Below are positions 22,826 to 34,791 of a stretch of 64,000 nucleotides of DNA, one piece after another; positions within the stretch are counted from its first letter, which is position 1; every line of letters begins with the position of its first letter. The stretch comes from Trichoplusia ni (taxonomy: Eukaryota; Arthropoda; Insecta; Lepidoptera; Noctuidae). The notes under the pieces are model-generated. The model saw nothing but the letters and a program-made list of their open reading frames with translations, searched no databases and was not told where the DNA came from. Location: contig NC_039482.1 of assembly GCF_003590095.1 (NCBI RefSeq), forward strand, positions 13,595,657 to 13,659,656. The letters run 5' to 3'. The translations under genes were made by a program, and so were the position numbers.

Positions 22826-24644
22826 ATAGGTTAAAAAATATATTTGTCATCACCACCAATATGTTGTCAGCTATAAGAGATATTTACCCACAATAAAATC
22901 ATTACGCAAATACGCACAACTTTTTTATCATACAACATCCCAATACTTCCCATTAACGTCGATTCCTTGACAATTCCTGCACGATCGACATCCCCCAGTA
23001 AAAACTAATTGGATTCCAATGAGACATGGTCCAGAGTTCCAGACGGATTGCATTCCAATTATAAATGTTCTCTGTATCATAACTGCACGTTTGGAGACGC
23101 CATTGAGTCTGTCATGTTGCTATGCTGATTGATGATGGAGGATGTAAAAAACTATATATTAAGCGCAGTAGGACATTGATGAACCCTTCTGGCTAAAAGC
23201 AAGAACGATATTTGGATAAGGAAAATTAAAAATGTTTTTTTTTTGTCATTTTATTTAGGCTTGATAAAGTTAGCATGAGACCTTTTTTATGTTTTACGAA
23301 GTGAAACGCTTTTGATTTCCACCCACGCTGAGAGCACGGTGAAGGCTTTGAACGGCATATTTCGGACAAACGCTGAGTAACACACTCCGGGCCCGTTGAA
23401 TCGCCTGAACGGGCAGGTGTATCTTAGGTTTGCAGGTGTATCTATACAACGGATATACAACTGATTCCAGTATGAATAGAAGCCAACCCTGAAATAGTTT
23501 GAAATAGGCTAGTCAGGAATCGGAGTATGTCATGTTTTCAGCTGCTTATCTTCCCATTCAAAGGAATGGTTTTTAAACCTTTATGCAGGACTCAAAAATC
23601 GTTCCACAAAACCTACCCAAATCTACCCTATGGACTATTCGTAGGTATATCCTTAAATAACTTATAGTGAAAACTATATATAGTGCTTTTCCCCTTTAAT
23701 ATCATCTCTTTAATTCCAAAACCATGTGTGTATAATATGTAAGTATAAAGTACCTACTCAACGCGTTCCCACGGCATCGTGCTGTTTGACGTGATTACGT
23801 CTGTCTGCGCCTGCGCAGCTCCGACACACGATCTACGAAGATAATCTTTTGAACCTCTTGTAGCGACATGACGTTTCAAAGGGTTTAAGATGTAAGTTTT
23901 AACTTTGTTTAAAAATGATTTATATGAGAATTTGTTTGGGAAAAGCCTTTAAAACATCTAAGCAATTTGTATGACGGTAATGTAAAAAATAATATAACGT
24001 AAAAAATCCCAATCAAATACTAGGTACTGTAATGCTAATAGGTACTGTTTAAAACAAGAAGCCAAAATGTAATAAACGAGCGTCACACTTTATTGTATTT
24101 CTATTCATCTACAAATTAAGACGAATAATAAAATTCCATGCCACATCTACAAGAAAAAAGTAAAGCAATTAAAAAATATAACTGTCATTTAAAATAATAG
24201 TTATTCTTCACATCCATTTTGAATTCGGAACAAGACATATTGTACTTAATGTCTGCCTGTCATCTCGTCGCGGCTTCAAACGAAAATAATTTGTCATCGT
24301 TAATCACTTTAGATTATAATAATAACATGTCATTAAACTCGTATAATTTAATTAAAATGTTTACTTAGAAAAATGAGGCTGTTATGTTTTTAGTTTCTAC
24401 GTTTCTATGTATTCGTTTACTGTGAGAAAAAGGCGACTAAAGCATTAAATAGCAGGAACCGAATTGTCAGGAACAAATGTATTAAGGAAAATTTAAAACT
24501 ACAAGCAAAAAAAAAATATTAACACCTTCATTTAAAGCAAGCTATTTGTTATGGTTCAGAGTATATATTTAAATATGCCAGTTGACGTATATCCAGATTT
24601 CTTTAAAACATTTATTGTAAGTTGCTAACGTAACTTTTGCGTAC
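22826..24644. other. Unannotated stretch, CpG-rich patch near 23760-23835
   Basis: GCGCCTGCGCA (NRF1-like) and GACGTGATTACGTC (CRE-like) lie in a short GC-rich patch. No exon is attached to it that I can see. The remainder is plain AT-rich DNA. Confidence 0.35.
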
Positions 24645-24743
24645 CAGCGCCATCTATGTAAAAAAATGGGAACTAAGAAGTGTGTATTCCGCCCATTTAC
24701 TTCTTGGCCAAAAAGTTAGTCTTAAAAAGTACAGATGGCACTG
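24645..24743. mobile_element. Possible 99-bp MITE
   Basis: CAGCGCCATCT (24645-24655) and AGATGGCACTG (24733-24743) are inverted repeats with one mismatch. Further in, CTTTTTGGCCAAGAAG-type sequence gives partial pairing. No clear target-site duplication and no second copy in this window, so the call is tentative. Confidence 0.35.
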
Positions 24744-25010
24744 TTACCAGTGTTATTTAAAAATACGTTCTAAATTCTTTAACAACGGATTTCAACGTGT
24801 TTAAGAATAAAATTGTAAAATATGATTTAATAAAACCTTATAATATATGCATAATGATCACCGTGATATAAAATGTTTGAAATAAAGTAAATATAATATG
24901 AAATTACTATAAATGACATAGCAGAAGAACTTCTACACGTTCGACTGTGAACTTTTAACTCGCCAAGATTCAAAATTCATTGAAATAATGTTAAGACACT
25001 GCCGGCGGCT
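24744..25010. other. Unannotated stretch
   Basis: AT-rich, nothing recognised. Confidence 0.35.
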
Positions 25011-25060
25011 GCTCTTTCGGTATAAACTGACGGTTACAGACTGAACTTGAACAGTCCAAC
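25011..25060 (+). promoter_or_regulatory. Candidate TATA + Inr core promoter
   Basis: GGTATAAACTG puts TATAAA at 25021-25026. ACAGTC with its A at 25053 lies 32 bp downstream, matching the usual TATA-to-initiator spacing. The surrounding 25000-25130 is locally GC-rich. No ORF follows, so the product would be non-coding or a short 5' exon. Chance occurrence is quite possible. Confidence 0.3.
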
Positions 25061-26090
25061 GTCTCCCACGTTTGTTCGGTGCGCGGCAATTGATCATTTA
25101 CCAGTCCGCAGCACCCTGCTTGCTACCTATTGCTAACAGCGTGATGATTAATAAATACCCCTTTTTAATATACCGACAATGATTGTTCTCTTAAATCCTG
25201 TTTTAATATTGAAATTTACTTTAAAAGGACCATTTTACATCGCTGTAATAGATGTTCAAACACAATTGAATTGCTCCTGAACGAGTTATCTCCACGCCAG
25301 CTTCGTCACGGTTCTATCATTATTTATAAATATTGTTATTAAACAATGTTTACAAAAATATTCACTTAGCTTAAATTTAAATGTTGCTTGATCATGTTCT
25401 GAGCAAAATAATATCTATTTTCGTGATGCTAAAATATTAAACTTACATAAACATTTAAACAAATTTGAATATCAAATTTAGAGAACATTGTTTTAAAAGA
25501 TTTCAATTTTACTTAACAAATAACCGATTATTTACTGGAATGATTGATTTTATCCTACCTTGTATAATAACAAGAATTACTGTCTACCTTCTAAGACTAA
25601 AATTACGATCTAGATCTACCTGAGAACTTCAAAGATAACCTTCTTTAAAGCACCCATATCAACCTAGAACAAAACGCAAAAAAAGCAATTATTTAATACT
25701 ACTTAACGCAGACAATACGAACCATATTTGCAAACCGCTTGACTGAGCTTAACTTAATCCTTACATATCAATAACTTGCCTATTTTGTCTACTTTATAAG
25801 CTTCATAATCTTTGTTTGCGATTCCTGAACAATAGGCTATAGTTGCCATCGGCCATAGTTTAGCATTATAAAGAGATAATGACCGATTGTAGGCCATCGT
25901 AGCTATTTTTACGTGACGTTGCATACAGGGGCGGTTGTTGTAAGGGTTGATTTCGTGACGTCATTGTTTGAGGATTTAGACCCCTCGGTAAAAAAAGTTG
26001 ACAGCTAATGTCATGTTTAGCAATAATTTTGGATCATGGATACGTTTAAAGTAGCTTGCAATATCAATGCTGAACCTACAAAGTGTGAAT
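25061..26090. other. Unannotated stretch
   Basis: No feature seen. Confidence 0.35.
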
Positions 26091-26163
26091 TGTCGCGGGT
26101 TCGGTCTAAGCGTGGGACAAGCGTTTATGTGATCCACGAATGCTTGTCCTGAGTCTGGAGGGC
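26091..26163 (+). mobile_element. tRNA-derived SINE, family A fragment
   Basis: TGTCGCGGGTTCGGTCTAAG then GGGACAAGCGTTTATGTGAT and CCACGAATGCTTGTCCTGAG: B-box and central block only. A-box head and 3' tail are absent. Confidence 0.65.
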
Positions 26164-27512
26164 TTTAATTTTTACGGAACCTTCCGAAACACCAGGATTC
26201 AATACAGCTGAGCGGAAGAAGACTTTACAAAAATGTATACTTTTCTTTTTACATGCGCGACTTTATTTGTGTCTACAGAGAGCGGGATTCCACATTTTCT
26301 TGTGCAACGCCGATTGTCCTCAACGTCCAGTATTCGTCTATCTTTGACCAGTTCCTAGTGAGGAAGAAGTTTTGGTACTTAAAATATAATTACAACTACA
26401 ACTTTGACGCCTTATAAGTACCTCAGGCAGTAAGTAAGCTTAATACCAACTAAATATGAGACAGCAAATTTGAAGAACAGTGATTAGAAGCCACACAAAC
26501 TACGGTCAAAGACAAAGCAATTAGTAAAATGTGAAGAGACACTATTCTGTATTAAATTGCAAATTGTCTCTTCCTTGTTATTCATTTGACAGGATCTAAC
26601 AGCTTTATATCTGAAACATAACAACACAAAAACATAATTTTAGAGAATACATTTTCAATACACGTACAAAACTAACTACCCTTATAAACGAAAATGCGAT
26701 GACCAAAATAATCAAAGCAAAGCCAACATTATTATTTATTACTATTTACACAAAGACTAATAACAAGTTTTCAAATGGTCAATTCTGGTTAATGTATGAT
26801 CATCTATTGAATTTCAAATAGTACTATACGGGCAGTAATCTACGCCCTCAGGCGATTCTGCGTTGACAATTATACAAGCACTTCTATCCCTGCCTACCCT
26901 TTCTGTAAACAGGATGTTGTAAACCCCCCACTGGGCGAGGATTATGGCGATTCTATTGTCATTAAATGTAGAGGTTTGGGGTAAACATTTTTGTAGTAAT
27001 ATAATATGTGCTGGTCATGGTTTTTTGGTGAAGCTTGGATTTTGAAATGAATAGCGTGGTTAATGGTTGTTGTAAATATAGTTGTGTTTTAAATATTCAC
27101 ATTCATTCTGTGACAGATCCCCATATCATTTTTATAAAAACATAGGCGACACGTGCCCTCTCCTTTGGGTAGTATTCTGTTTGATAAAGCCTCTCGATAA
27201 AACACTCGAAAGAACGTGGCTATTGATTGGTAATGAAAACTCTTTATGATAATACTACATTATTTGCTGGCCACTTTTGCCATATTAAGGTCTTAGTTTT
27301 GCCTCACCGAATAATCAAAACGAGTAAACTAAAATTACCTTACAACGTAGGGACACGGTTTATGACTTTAAAATTTTAAATAAAACAATACCTTTCTTAA
27401 TAAGTAAAATTGATAATAACTGTAATAACGTCGCCCGCTTAATATCTTTCTTGCAAGGTAGAATTACCTTAAAAACCCATTATACGGGGCTCGATACCCA
27501 TTAGTCTATGAA
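26164..27512. other. Unannotated stretch
   Basis: No ORF or repeat that I can support. The bases around 26532-26577 form a weak inverted repeat (GAAGAGAC...GTCTCTTC) reminiscent of family P. Confidence 0.35.
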
Positions 27513-27565
27513 GGGGTTGCATGGGGCGCATGGGGCGCATGGGGTTGCATGGTGGCTGCATGGGT
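27513..27565. repeat. Short G-rich tandem repeat
   Basis: Three to five units of GGGGCGCAT / GGGGTTGCAT / GGTGGCTGCAT in a row, a degenerate 9-11-bp minisatellite. Confidence 0.6.
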
Positions 27566-28199
27566 AGTCAGGAATGTCGTAGACACACTCGATGCGCGCA
27601 CTAATTGAAACTTGCCCTTCGACTTAGATTCTAAGAGCAGGATAAGAAAGTTGGGACATTGTTACTAATATTTTAACTCAGTTTTAGGAGAAATCATGTT
27701 ATTAGTTTATGGTATTTTGGATGGATTAAGCTTACATATTTCTATGATTTCCAAAATATTGAAAAGTGCGTTAAGATAACATTCAAAAATATTTAAATAC
27801 TAATAAGTATTATTTATAATTTTAATTTTAAAAAGCACTTCACTTAAAATATAATTAAGTCCATCTAAAATATTATCTCTAATTTTAAGAGGCTAATTTA
27901 AAGGCGATTTTTATTCTCACAAATTACTCAACACTTACATAGTCTAGTAGCCATCTTCCTTATCCAGTCCTACGCTATTCCACGTCGAAGTTCACACGTG
28001 ACCAAACGTTAGGCAAGTAATCATTAACTGTGTGATACCCGGATAAGACAAAGATACCCTTAATTGCATTTTTGGGTACGCCACACAATGATATATTACT
28101 CAAGACAAGTGACACCTGGTGCCCAAGTAATGGGTTCGAAATGTAGCTAGTTTATTTTTAGATTAGTGTTCACCAGTAAATATATGATATAAAATAAAG
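27566..28199. other. Unannotated stretch
   Basis: No feature seen. Confidence 0.35.
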
Positions 28200-28327
28200 G
28201 GCTCCCGTATTAAGATATGTAGAGCTTGCGTAGCGGGTGGTTAAGAAAAAAATCAAGTCACATGCACCAAGACACCCATGTAATCTTTGAACTGTGTCGC
28301 CGACGCGGGGATTGAACCTACGACATG
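28200..28327 (-). mobile_element. tRNA-derived SINE, family A (decayed, internally deleted)
   Basis: Reads GGCTCCCGTATTAAG, then AAGTCACATGCACCAAGACA, then CCGACGCGGGGATTGAACCT. These are tail, middle and B-box in minus-strand order with the spacers shortened. Confidence 0.45.
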
Positions 28328-28616
28328 TTTCATATCCTGTTCCCGTCAGTACTTTTCTGGGATAAATGGGAATAAGATAGGAGACCTTAATTCAGGCCGT
28401 TTTTTTTAATTTCCTTTCTGTCGCTAACAAAAAATCAAAGATAAACGAACCGTTGTTTGCCCCAATAAACTACTCCTGGGTGTCGAACAAAATTTAGCCA
28501 TTTTGTTTTTCAGTTATAGCCATTGAAGAACCAACAAGTTACATAACATCAAGAAGCCAGAAATAACATTAAAGAAACGAGCCTGCTTCCAACTCCAAAG
28601 AAGTGATGTTGTTAAT

Positions 28617-28668
28617 TGTGGAAGTAAGATAGACACGATGTAGACCGTCGTCTCGCTTCCATCACTAC
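28617..28668. repeat. Imperfect palindrome (family P), copy 5
   Basis: TGTGGAAGTAAGATAGAC pairs with GTCGTCTCGCTTCCATCAC. Both arms carry the GGAAGNNAGA / TCTCGCTTCC core, the best-paired outer arms of the family. Confidence 0.6.
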
Positions 28669-29153
28669 AATTCTTATTTCACGAGATAGATACGTTACCC
28701 TTCTGAACCGGAGAAATCTTCTTGGACTTGGGGTTTTCGGAACTCTGCCCTGAGGAAGGCGGAGAGGTATGTCGGTCACTTACTGGCTATAACCACCGGA
28801 GTGCTTCATCCTTCCTTTGAACCTAAAACTACACAAACGGATGCAATATACCGCGAAGTGCCATAACCCCTGGTAAAACACGCAATAGGGCTTTAATAAA
28901 TAATAAACTTGTATTCAAATTACCATACATGCTAATGTAATGGTCACAAACGTCCCATTAATAATGTATTTACAACGACACGGCTGATAGTCACAGATCA
29001 TTGGGCTTCAGGCACGTAGTACATCTGTTCATTATTTAAAATGCAATCATATTCATACACTTCATACCAGTTTTCATTTTGAGGTTATGTGGAGTTGTGG
29101 ACTCAATTAGTCTTGGGTATTGCTGTAGTGTTTAGATCCTTTTTTGGGGAAAT
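28669..29153. other. Unannotated stretch
   Basis: Slightly higher GC at 28690-28870, no feature recognised. Confidence 0.35.
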
Positions 29154-29250
29154 GACTCCCGCACTAAGCAGTTTTATCCCTGTGTCTGTCTGTGAGTGTT
29201 GCACCAAAGAATCAAACAAGTATGAGAATGAACAAGCATTCGTTCTCGTT
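29154..29250 (-). mobile_element. tRNA-derived SINE, family A fragment
   Basis: GACTCCCGCACTAAGCAGTT then TATCCCTGTGTC is the 3' tail. A further GAACAAGCATTCGTTC piece is out of its normal spacing, so the copy is rearranged. Confidence 0.45.
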
Positions 29251-29303
29251 TGGCGAGGTAGGCACGACTATTCGTGCAGTCTTTGTGGTATATTTCATAT
29301 TAC

Positions 29304-29510
29304 AAAAAAACGACTCCCGGTCTTATTAAATTAATCCTTGTGTCGCGGGGAGTTTCACAAAAATTCAAGTCACATGCACGAAGACACCCAGAGTCAGAAC
29401 AAGCATTCGTGAATTACACAAACGCTTGTCCTACGCGGGGATTAAAGCCACAACACGTCGCGCGCAATTGATTTGGCGTGGTTACCTTAACTTTTCGGCT
29501 GAACGTGCAA
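29304..29510 (-). mobile_element. tRNA-derived SINE, family A
   Basis: Nearly full length. Tail AAAAAAACGACTCCCGG, AATTAATCCTTGTGTCGCGG, AAGTCACATGCACGAAGACA, GAACAAGCATTCGTGAATTA, CGCTTGTCCTACGCGGGGAT (B-box), then TTGGCGTGGTTACC and GGCTGAACGTGCA (head). It lies 50 bp from the fragment at 29154 in the same orientation. Confidence 0.8.
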
Positions 29511-29639
29511 TCAAAGTTATGATTCCCATAAATAGTCCTTTCCGTAACTTTTTTTTCTAGAACGACCCACTTGTAACATTTTAACCAGTCAACAGTTTTG
29601 GTAGCGGTTACAGGGACGGCAATAAACATGTCCCGTGTG

Positions 29640-29700
29640 TAAGGCGGCTCCTGCGCAGACCGCACGCGGCACGCCGGCGCTGCGCATGCGTCAACCCTTA
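29640..29700. promoter_or_regulatory. GC-rich patch with NRF1-like palindrome
   Basis: CTGCGCAGACCGCACGCGGC then CTGCGCATGCGTC (29680-29692). It contrasts sharply with the AT-rich surroundings. A 106-codon minus-strand frame (29414-29734) crosses it but also crosses the SINE, so it is not a real gene. Regulatory role is speculative. Confidence 0.25.
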
Positions 29701-30561
29701 CTGTATACCAAATTAGCCGGTACGCCACATACATCTGTTCTATGTGTACTGGCGAGGAGAAAATGGGTTTCTTGAAATTTGAATTATGTTAGAAAAGTAG
29801 TTTTTTTTTCTTATTTTTTTTTTACAGTTTCTTTATTCAAAATCTATTTGTCTCACAAAATATTAGATTGAAAATACTTAATAAATAAACTCAGGGAAAC
29901 TGTACTAATTTTCCTTGAGTTGACTTTCGACATATTTACTTATTTCGACTCAGCTAAAAGTATTAGATAAGTTTCCGTTAATATAATTTTGAAATACCAA
30001 AAAGTAGAACACTTTGAGTTTTAATTATTATTCAATTTGTTTAAGTAGGTAATAGAAATTGAATAACGTAAGTAATACTTGCAAATTTACAATTTCTAAA
30101 CCACTTTTGTACACACCAGTACTTAACCCTGAACAGCGCGGTGGGTATTTTGATCCCACTTAAGATATTACATATTTGCATACGAAATTATCGTTTAGTC
30201 CGCGCGTATGTCTGTATGTTTTGTAGTGCGTAACTACGTAACGTAACATACCGGTAATGTTTTAAATGCGGACGGTCGATTGATTTTATGTTGTTTTACG
30301 AAGTTTTATTAAAATTTAAATGGTTATTGATACTTGAGTAGGTAAGAAATGGGCGTATGTTTAACGGCGGTGACGATAAAGGTTGTTTAAGTTTCGGGTA
30401 ATTATGTGGGTAGTTAATTAAATTAAATGTTTCGAACATACGAATGTACTTTGTAATGCGTTGCAGGGTTATTAATAGTATAATAAGTATAGTTTTAAAC
30501 CAAATAGCAGCTTTTTTTAATTCACCCTTCTTGAGAATAGGCTATTAATTTTTGTAATGAT
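29701..30561. other. Unannotated stretch
   Basis: AT-rich, nothing supported. Confidence 0.35.
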
Positions 30562-30780
30562 TGCATGGATAGCCGTGTCAGTGTGGGACACCACGCCAAA
30601 ACCACTGTTCGCGTCGCGTCCTTCAGCTTAGATTCTCGCCTAAGACAAGCATTTGCGTGATCCTCTAATGTTTGTTGGTAGATACTGAATCTGGGTGTCT
30701 TTATGCATGTGACTTGAATGTTTGTGAAACCAACGCGACACGAAGTTTTGATTACTTAGTGCGGGAGCCGCATTTTTTTT
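30562..30780 (+). mobile_element. tRNA-derived SINE, family A
   Basis: TGCATGGATAGCCGTGTCAG head, CACCACGCCAAAACCACTG, decayed B-box, AAGCATTTGCGTGATCC, GGGTGTCTTTATGCATGTGA, CTTGAATGTTTGTGAAACC, CGCGACACGA and TTAGTGCGGGAGCCG ending in T8. Full length; the B-box has lost GGTTCGA, so Pol III activity is doubtful. Confidence 0.8.
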
Positions 30781-32485
30781 CCAAGAAAGAAAAGCCAAAT
30801 TGTATCTAATATTTTTCTTCATCGTAAAATATAGTGCAAACATATACTTTAAGAAATAAAACACTTTTCCTGTATTTTGACGAGTCTGTTTTTTTTTTAT
30901 ATTTGTAAAATTATCTTTAAATCACGCTAATAAAACCACGCGAGATATTAAAGCTGCCTACATCAAAGCCAGCTTTCACATTGTTAATCAAAGTAACAAA
31001 CGACTAAACACAGCATTCACCCCTTGTCATTACCAATTAGTACGATCCCACTAAGACTTGCAAATAACCACATTGGCGAAAACCATTGTTATACCAATAT
31101 CGCGATTAACCCCACAGCCGCCACTGACCATAATTAGACCACAAAATTCGACCACACGTATCCATTGTTAACAAACGTGGTCATATCATTATTTTAACAA
31201 AATAATTAGGTTGCACTAAATATTTAAACGGTCAGCCAACTGCAACAATCGGGCATTGTTATAATGTAAATAATTTATAATATTAACAATAGGCGCGTGC
31301 TTAAAAAATATGTGATTGGGATAAAAGTACCGCGTGCGCTGTTGAGGGTTGAATGCATCTGCTTTGTCGACGATTACACTTGATCTATGCATGGATTATG
31401 AAAATCTGGTTGTTTATTAATGAAATAAATATTTTACGTAAAATACTGGATTAGTTTGCTGATGTTTTGTTGAATTGAAAACCTGATTGTGGTTTTATTT
31501 GATGACAATAGGAGTATAATAAGGAGATATGCTATGATAAAGGTTGGACAATTGAAATATTTTTATGACCTCTGTTATTTAAACCGAGTTTATGTTAAAT
31601 GGGATATCCACAATTTTGCATTTGAAAAATACAAAATTCAATACAATACAAGATTCGGCTACTGATCGCAAAGTAAAAAATGGCTAATTCCAATATTTCG
31701 TGATAGGTTTTTTACAGAGATTTGTGACATAATTCCTAATTGTTTGTAGTTATGTTTCCCTTAAATTTGTGTTTTTTCGGGACTAATAAGTTGAAAACAA
31801 AAGGACATAGCACCATTACTTTCGATTCAAATTTAGCTAAATGAAAAGAACATATCAATTTCTATTAGTTCAAACTAAAATAATTTTAATGATAAGTTCT
31901 CTCAATGACTTTTAACAGTTCAAAAACATTTTTAACAAAATTACAGGTTAGATAAAGATAAATAATAGTGGGTCAGATCTGGGTCACGGATGTCGCGCAC
32001 AGGGTTGTCAAACTGACAATAGGGTAAATATTATAAAACAATACATTCAAATTGTCGCATGTGTAATATGGCAAACATACATAATATATATTATGTAGAT
32101 AGGTGTATGTAATCAAAGGTAACAAAATATAAAGCTGAATAAAGTTAAACACAACACGGCAAAAAAATCTTAATATTTTTAATTATAATTATTTTCTAGA
32201 ATCTAGTCCATTAGAAATAATAAAAAAACTAATCGAAATGTAAACTTTGCAGTTGCGAACTTGCGAAGTCTTTCTGTCTTTCAGTAAAAACTTAGGTAGG
32301 TATGCAAGACATAAGGTTTACAATAACGAGTACCTAATATAGATTAGTCTTAGTGATTATTAAACATGAACTATTATTAACAGCTAAGTTAACTAACCGT
32401 AGGTTAGGCAAGGTTAGGTAAGCTAACCTAATAAGGTTTACTGACCGACATTTCAAAAGATGATTGGATATCTATATCTATACTT
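30781..32485. other. Unannotated stretch
   Basis: AT-rich DNA without recognised features. Confidence 0.35.
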
Positions 32486-32766
32486 CTATACTAATATATA
32501 AAGCTGAAGAGTTTGTTTGATTGTTTGTTTGAACGCGCTAATCTCAGGAACTACTGGTCCAAATGAAAAATTATTTTTGTGTTGAATAGACCATTCATCG
32601 AGGAAAGCTTTAGGCTATAAACCATCACGCTGCGACTAACAGGAGCGAAGATACAATGGAAAATGTGGAAAAAACAGGGAAAATTATTCATCTTCGAGGG
32701 CTTCCGTTCAAAAATTCCTAACTTATATCTTCTAACCACACGGACGAAGTCGCGGGCAACAGCTAG
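32486..32766 (+). mobile_element. Helitron-like (Lep1-type) element, full length
   Basis: Starts CTATACTAATATATAAAGCT and ends GCGGACGAAGTCGCGGGCAA-type sequence (here CACGGACGAAGTCGCGGGCA) followed by ACAGCTAG|T. A CTAG 3' end before T, with a short GC-rich hairpin a few bases upstream and no terminal inverted repeats, fits Helitron structure. No Rep/helicase. The 62-codon minus-strand frame inside is incidental. Confidence 0.75.
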
Positions 32767-33074
32767 TTTTAAATATAAGTAAGTAAGTTTTTAATAGTAA
32801 TTTCAAACATTGCGGACATATTTATACTAGTCCTAGATACTGACCCTATCCTTAATTGTGTACTATCACTTCACTATGCGTATGCATTAGTTTGTACCGT
32901 TTCAAGAGGGGTATCTATAATGTTTTCTTTCATTACATTTGTGCATTGATGTTCAGCCATGTGTTAACCCTTTTAACGTGCCCCATATTTTAGTAGAATG
33001 TTGTCAGTGAGTGATATTAATAGGCTTGGTAATAGGTGCTTACACTACTAAACTTTTAAAGTACGACTTGGAGT
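32767..33074. other. Unannotated stretch
   Basis: Nothing recognised. Confidence 0.35.
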
Positions 33075-33123
33075 TGTAAGAGAGATGGTGCTCTACAGAA
33101 TGTTGGCTGTTTCGTTTTCGCAT
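33075..33123. repeat. Imperfect palindrome (family P), copy 6
   Basis: GTAAGAGAGATGGTGCTCTA with a decayed right arm GGCTGTTTCGTTTTCGCA. The left arm matches those at 19250 and 38769. Confidence 0.4.
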
Positions 33124-34353
33124 ATGGAAGAGTATTTATTTTAAGACGTGTTAGGGAAACTGAATGGTGAATAAAAGTTGCTTAGAGAGTAACTATAAAG
33201 TAGGATTACGTGACTTTACGTTTTTTTACTTTGTGAAACATCAGAAGGCTTCTCAAAAGGTGCTAAGAAATAACAGGACACTGTTATGCAATAATGTGTT
33301 AAATGCTATGGAAATCCCATGTACTTAACCACTATTACATAACAGTATATGTAAGATAACGAAACTAACATCTTCTTTTTGGACTCCTACGGGGAAAATC
33401 TCTGAATGTGAAACAACAAGATTTTAAATACAATTTATATCATTTGATATTGTAGAAAACCTCTGAAATTTAAAGGTTAAAAGTTAATCATTATTAATTC
33501 TGAAATAGTTTAGTTTAATATTTATATAAAATTTGCCTCACTTGCTAACGAAGCTTGTTTCGGACAACCCTAAACAAATAATTTGTCCCCGAGACACGAC
33601 AAGACTTGTGTTGTCCTTGTCTTGCGAGACACTCGGTCAATTAGACCCGGCTTCCTGATTCCCACGATAGTAATCGTTCCAATGGGAAAAATTCTTAGCG
33701 GATGGGAAAGTTAAAACGTTGCGAGTTGAGGTTTGGACGGTTAACTCATAGTTATAGTTTGATTGTAATTATTTTGGGGTGTGTTGTATAATTTTCGCTT
33801 GATTTTTGATGTTTGTGGTTGCTGGTTTCTTATTTTGTGTAAATAATTGTGTGTTAGACTATAACTACTAATATACGGTTCTGTTTTGTTAACATTAACC
33901 TTCTATCTGATTGTTAAATTATAATTAATCAAAATCTATATTTAGATTATTCTTAATGTCTTAAAGCCTGTTAAAAAGTGAATCATTGAAAAATACGACA
34001 TTTTTCCTTTTAGTATTACAAACGCAGAATCATTAAAATCTTTCACGATTAAAATAAATATTATTAAACACAATCCAAATATAACTTAATTAAACCTTGA
34101 AACACGTAATACAAACATTATCACTATCAATCAATAAACCCTTTTTTATAACAACTCAATCAAAAAACAAATTGAGACCACATTAAAAACAAATTTGAAA
34201 TTGTCAAACATCTCATTAACAGACGAGTATGATAGAAATCCGTTACAAATGAATAGAAACACGATATCATAAACCACGCTGTGTGACCACTGTGTCGAAT
34301 GATTCGATATGCGCGTGCGCACCCCTATGTCTATGTAGTGACAATTATTTTGT
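33124..34353. other. Unannotated stretch
   Basis: No feature seen. Confidence 0.35.
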
Positions 34354-34460
34354 TATTAGCTGTTGTTCGCGGCTTGGGACGCCTGGATGCCGGTTAAACT
34401 CGGTTATAGCAGAATCATAGGAAGCCGGATAAAAGTAGTTTAGATATCAGCTACTTTCAT
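34354..34460 (-). mobile_element. Helitron-like fragment (second subtype)
   Basis: TTAGCTGTTGTTCGCGGCTT then GGATGCCGG and CCGGATAAAAGTAGTTTAGA match 48447-48680 (CTAGCTCTTGTTCCCGGCTT, CGGATAAAAGTAGCCTACG). Truncated by the next element. Confidence 0.6.
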
Positions 34461-34467
34461 ATCAAAG

Positions 34468-34683
34468 TAGCTGTTGCCCGCGACTTTGTCCAAGTGGTTA
34501 GAATTTTCCCCGTTTTTACCACATTTTCCTTTGTATCTTCGCTCCTATTAGTCGCAGAGTGATGTTATATAGCTTATAGCCTTCCTTGATAAATGTTCTA
34601 TTCAACACAAAAATAATTTTTCAATTCGAACCAGTAGTTCCTGAGATAAGCGCTTTCAAACAAACAAACAAACAAACAAACTC
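34468..34683 (-). mobile_element. Helitron-like (Lep1-type) element, 5' truncated
   Basis: TAGCTGTTGCCCGCGACTTT, TCTTCGCTCCTATTAGTCGC, CAGTAGTTCCTGAGATAAGC and a (AAAC)n run up to 34683, then an abrupt switch to a different repeat. Reverse complement of the 32486 family, lacking the CTTCAGCTTTATATATTAGT end. Confidence 0.75.
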
Positions 34684-34684
34684 T

Positions 34685-34791
34685 ACCCAGGTTACTGGGT
34701 TGAGGAGTTCAGATAGGCAGTCGCTCCTTGTAACACACTGGTAATTACCTAAATCTGGTTAGACTGGAAGCCGACTGCAGTGATGATGATG
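34685..34791 (+). mobile_element. 3' part of the 5S-headed SINE / partner LINE tail
   Basis: ACCCAGGTTACTGGGTTGAG, CAGATAGGCAGTCGCTCCTT and GGTTAGACTGGAAGCCGACT, ending in GATGATGATG. This matches the 3' half of the minus-strand element at 43257-43621 but lacks the 5S-like head: either a 5'-truncated SINE or the 3' end of the LINE that mobilises it. Confidence 0.7.
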
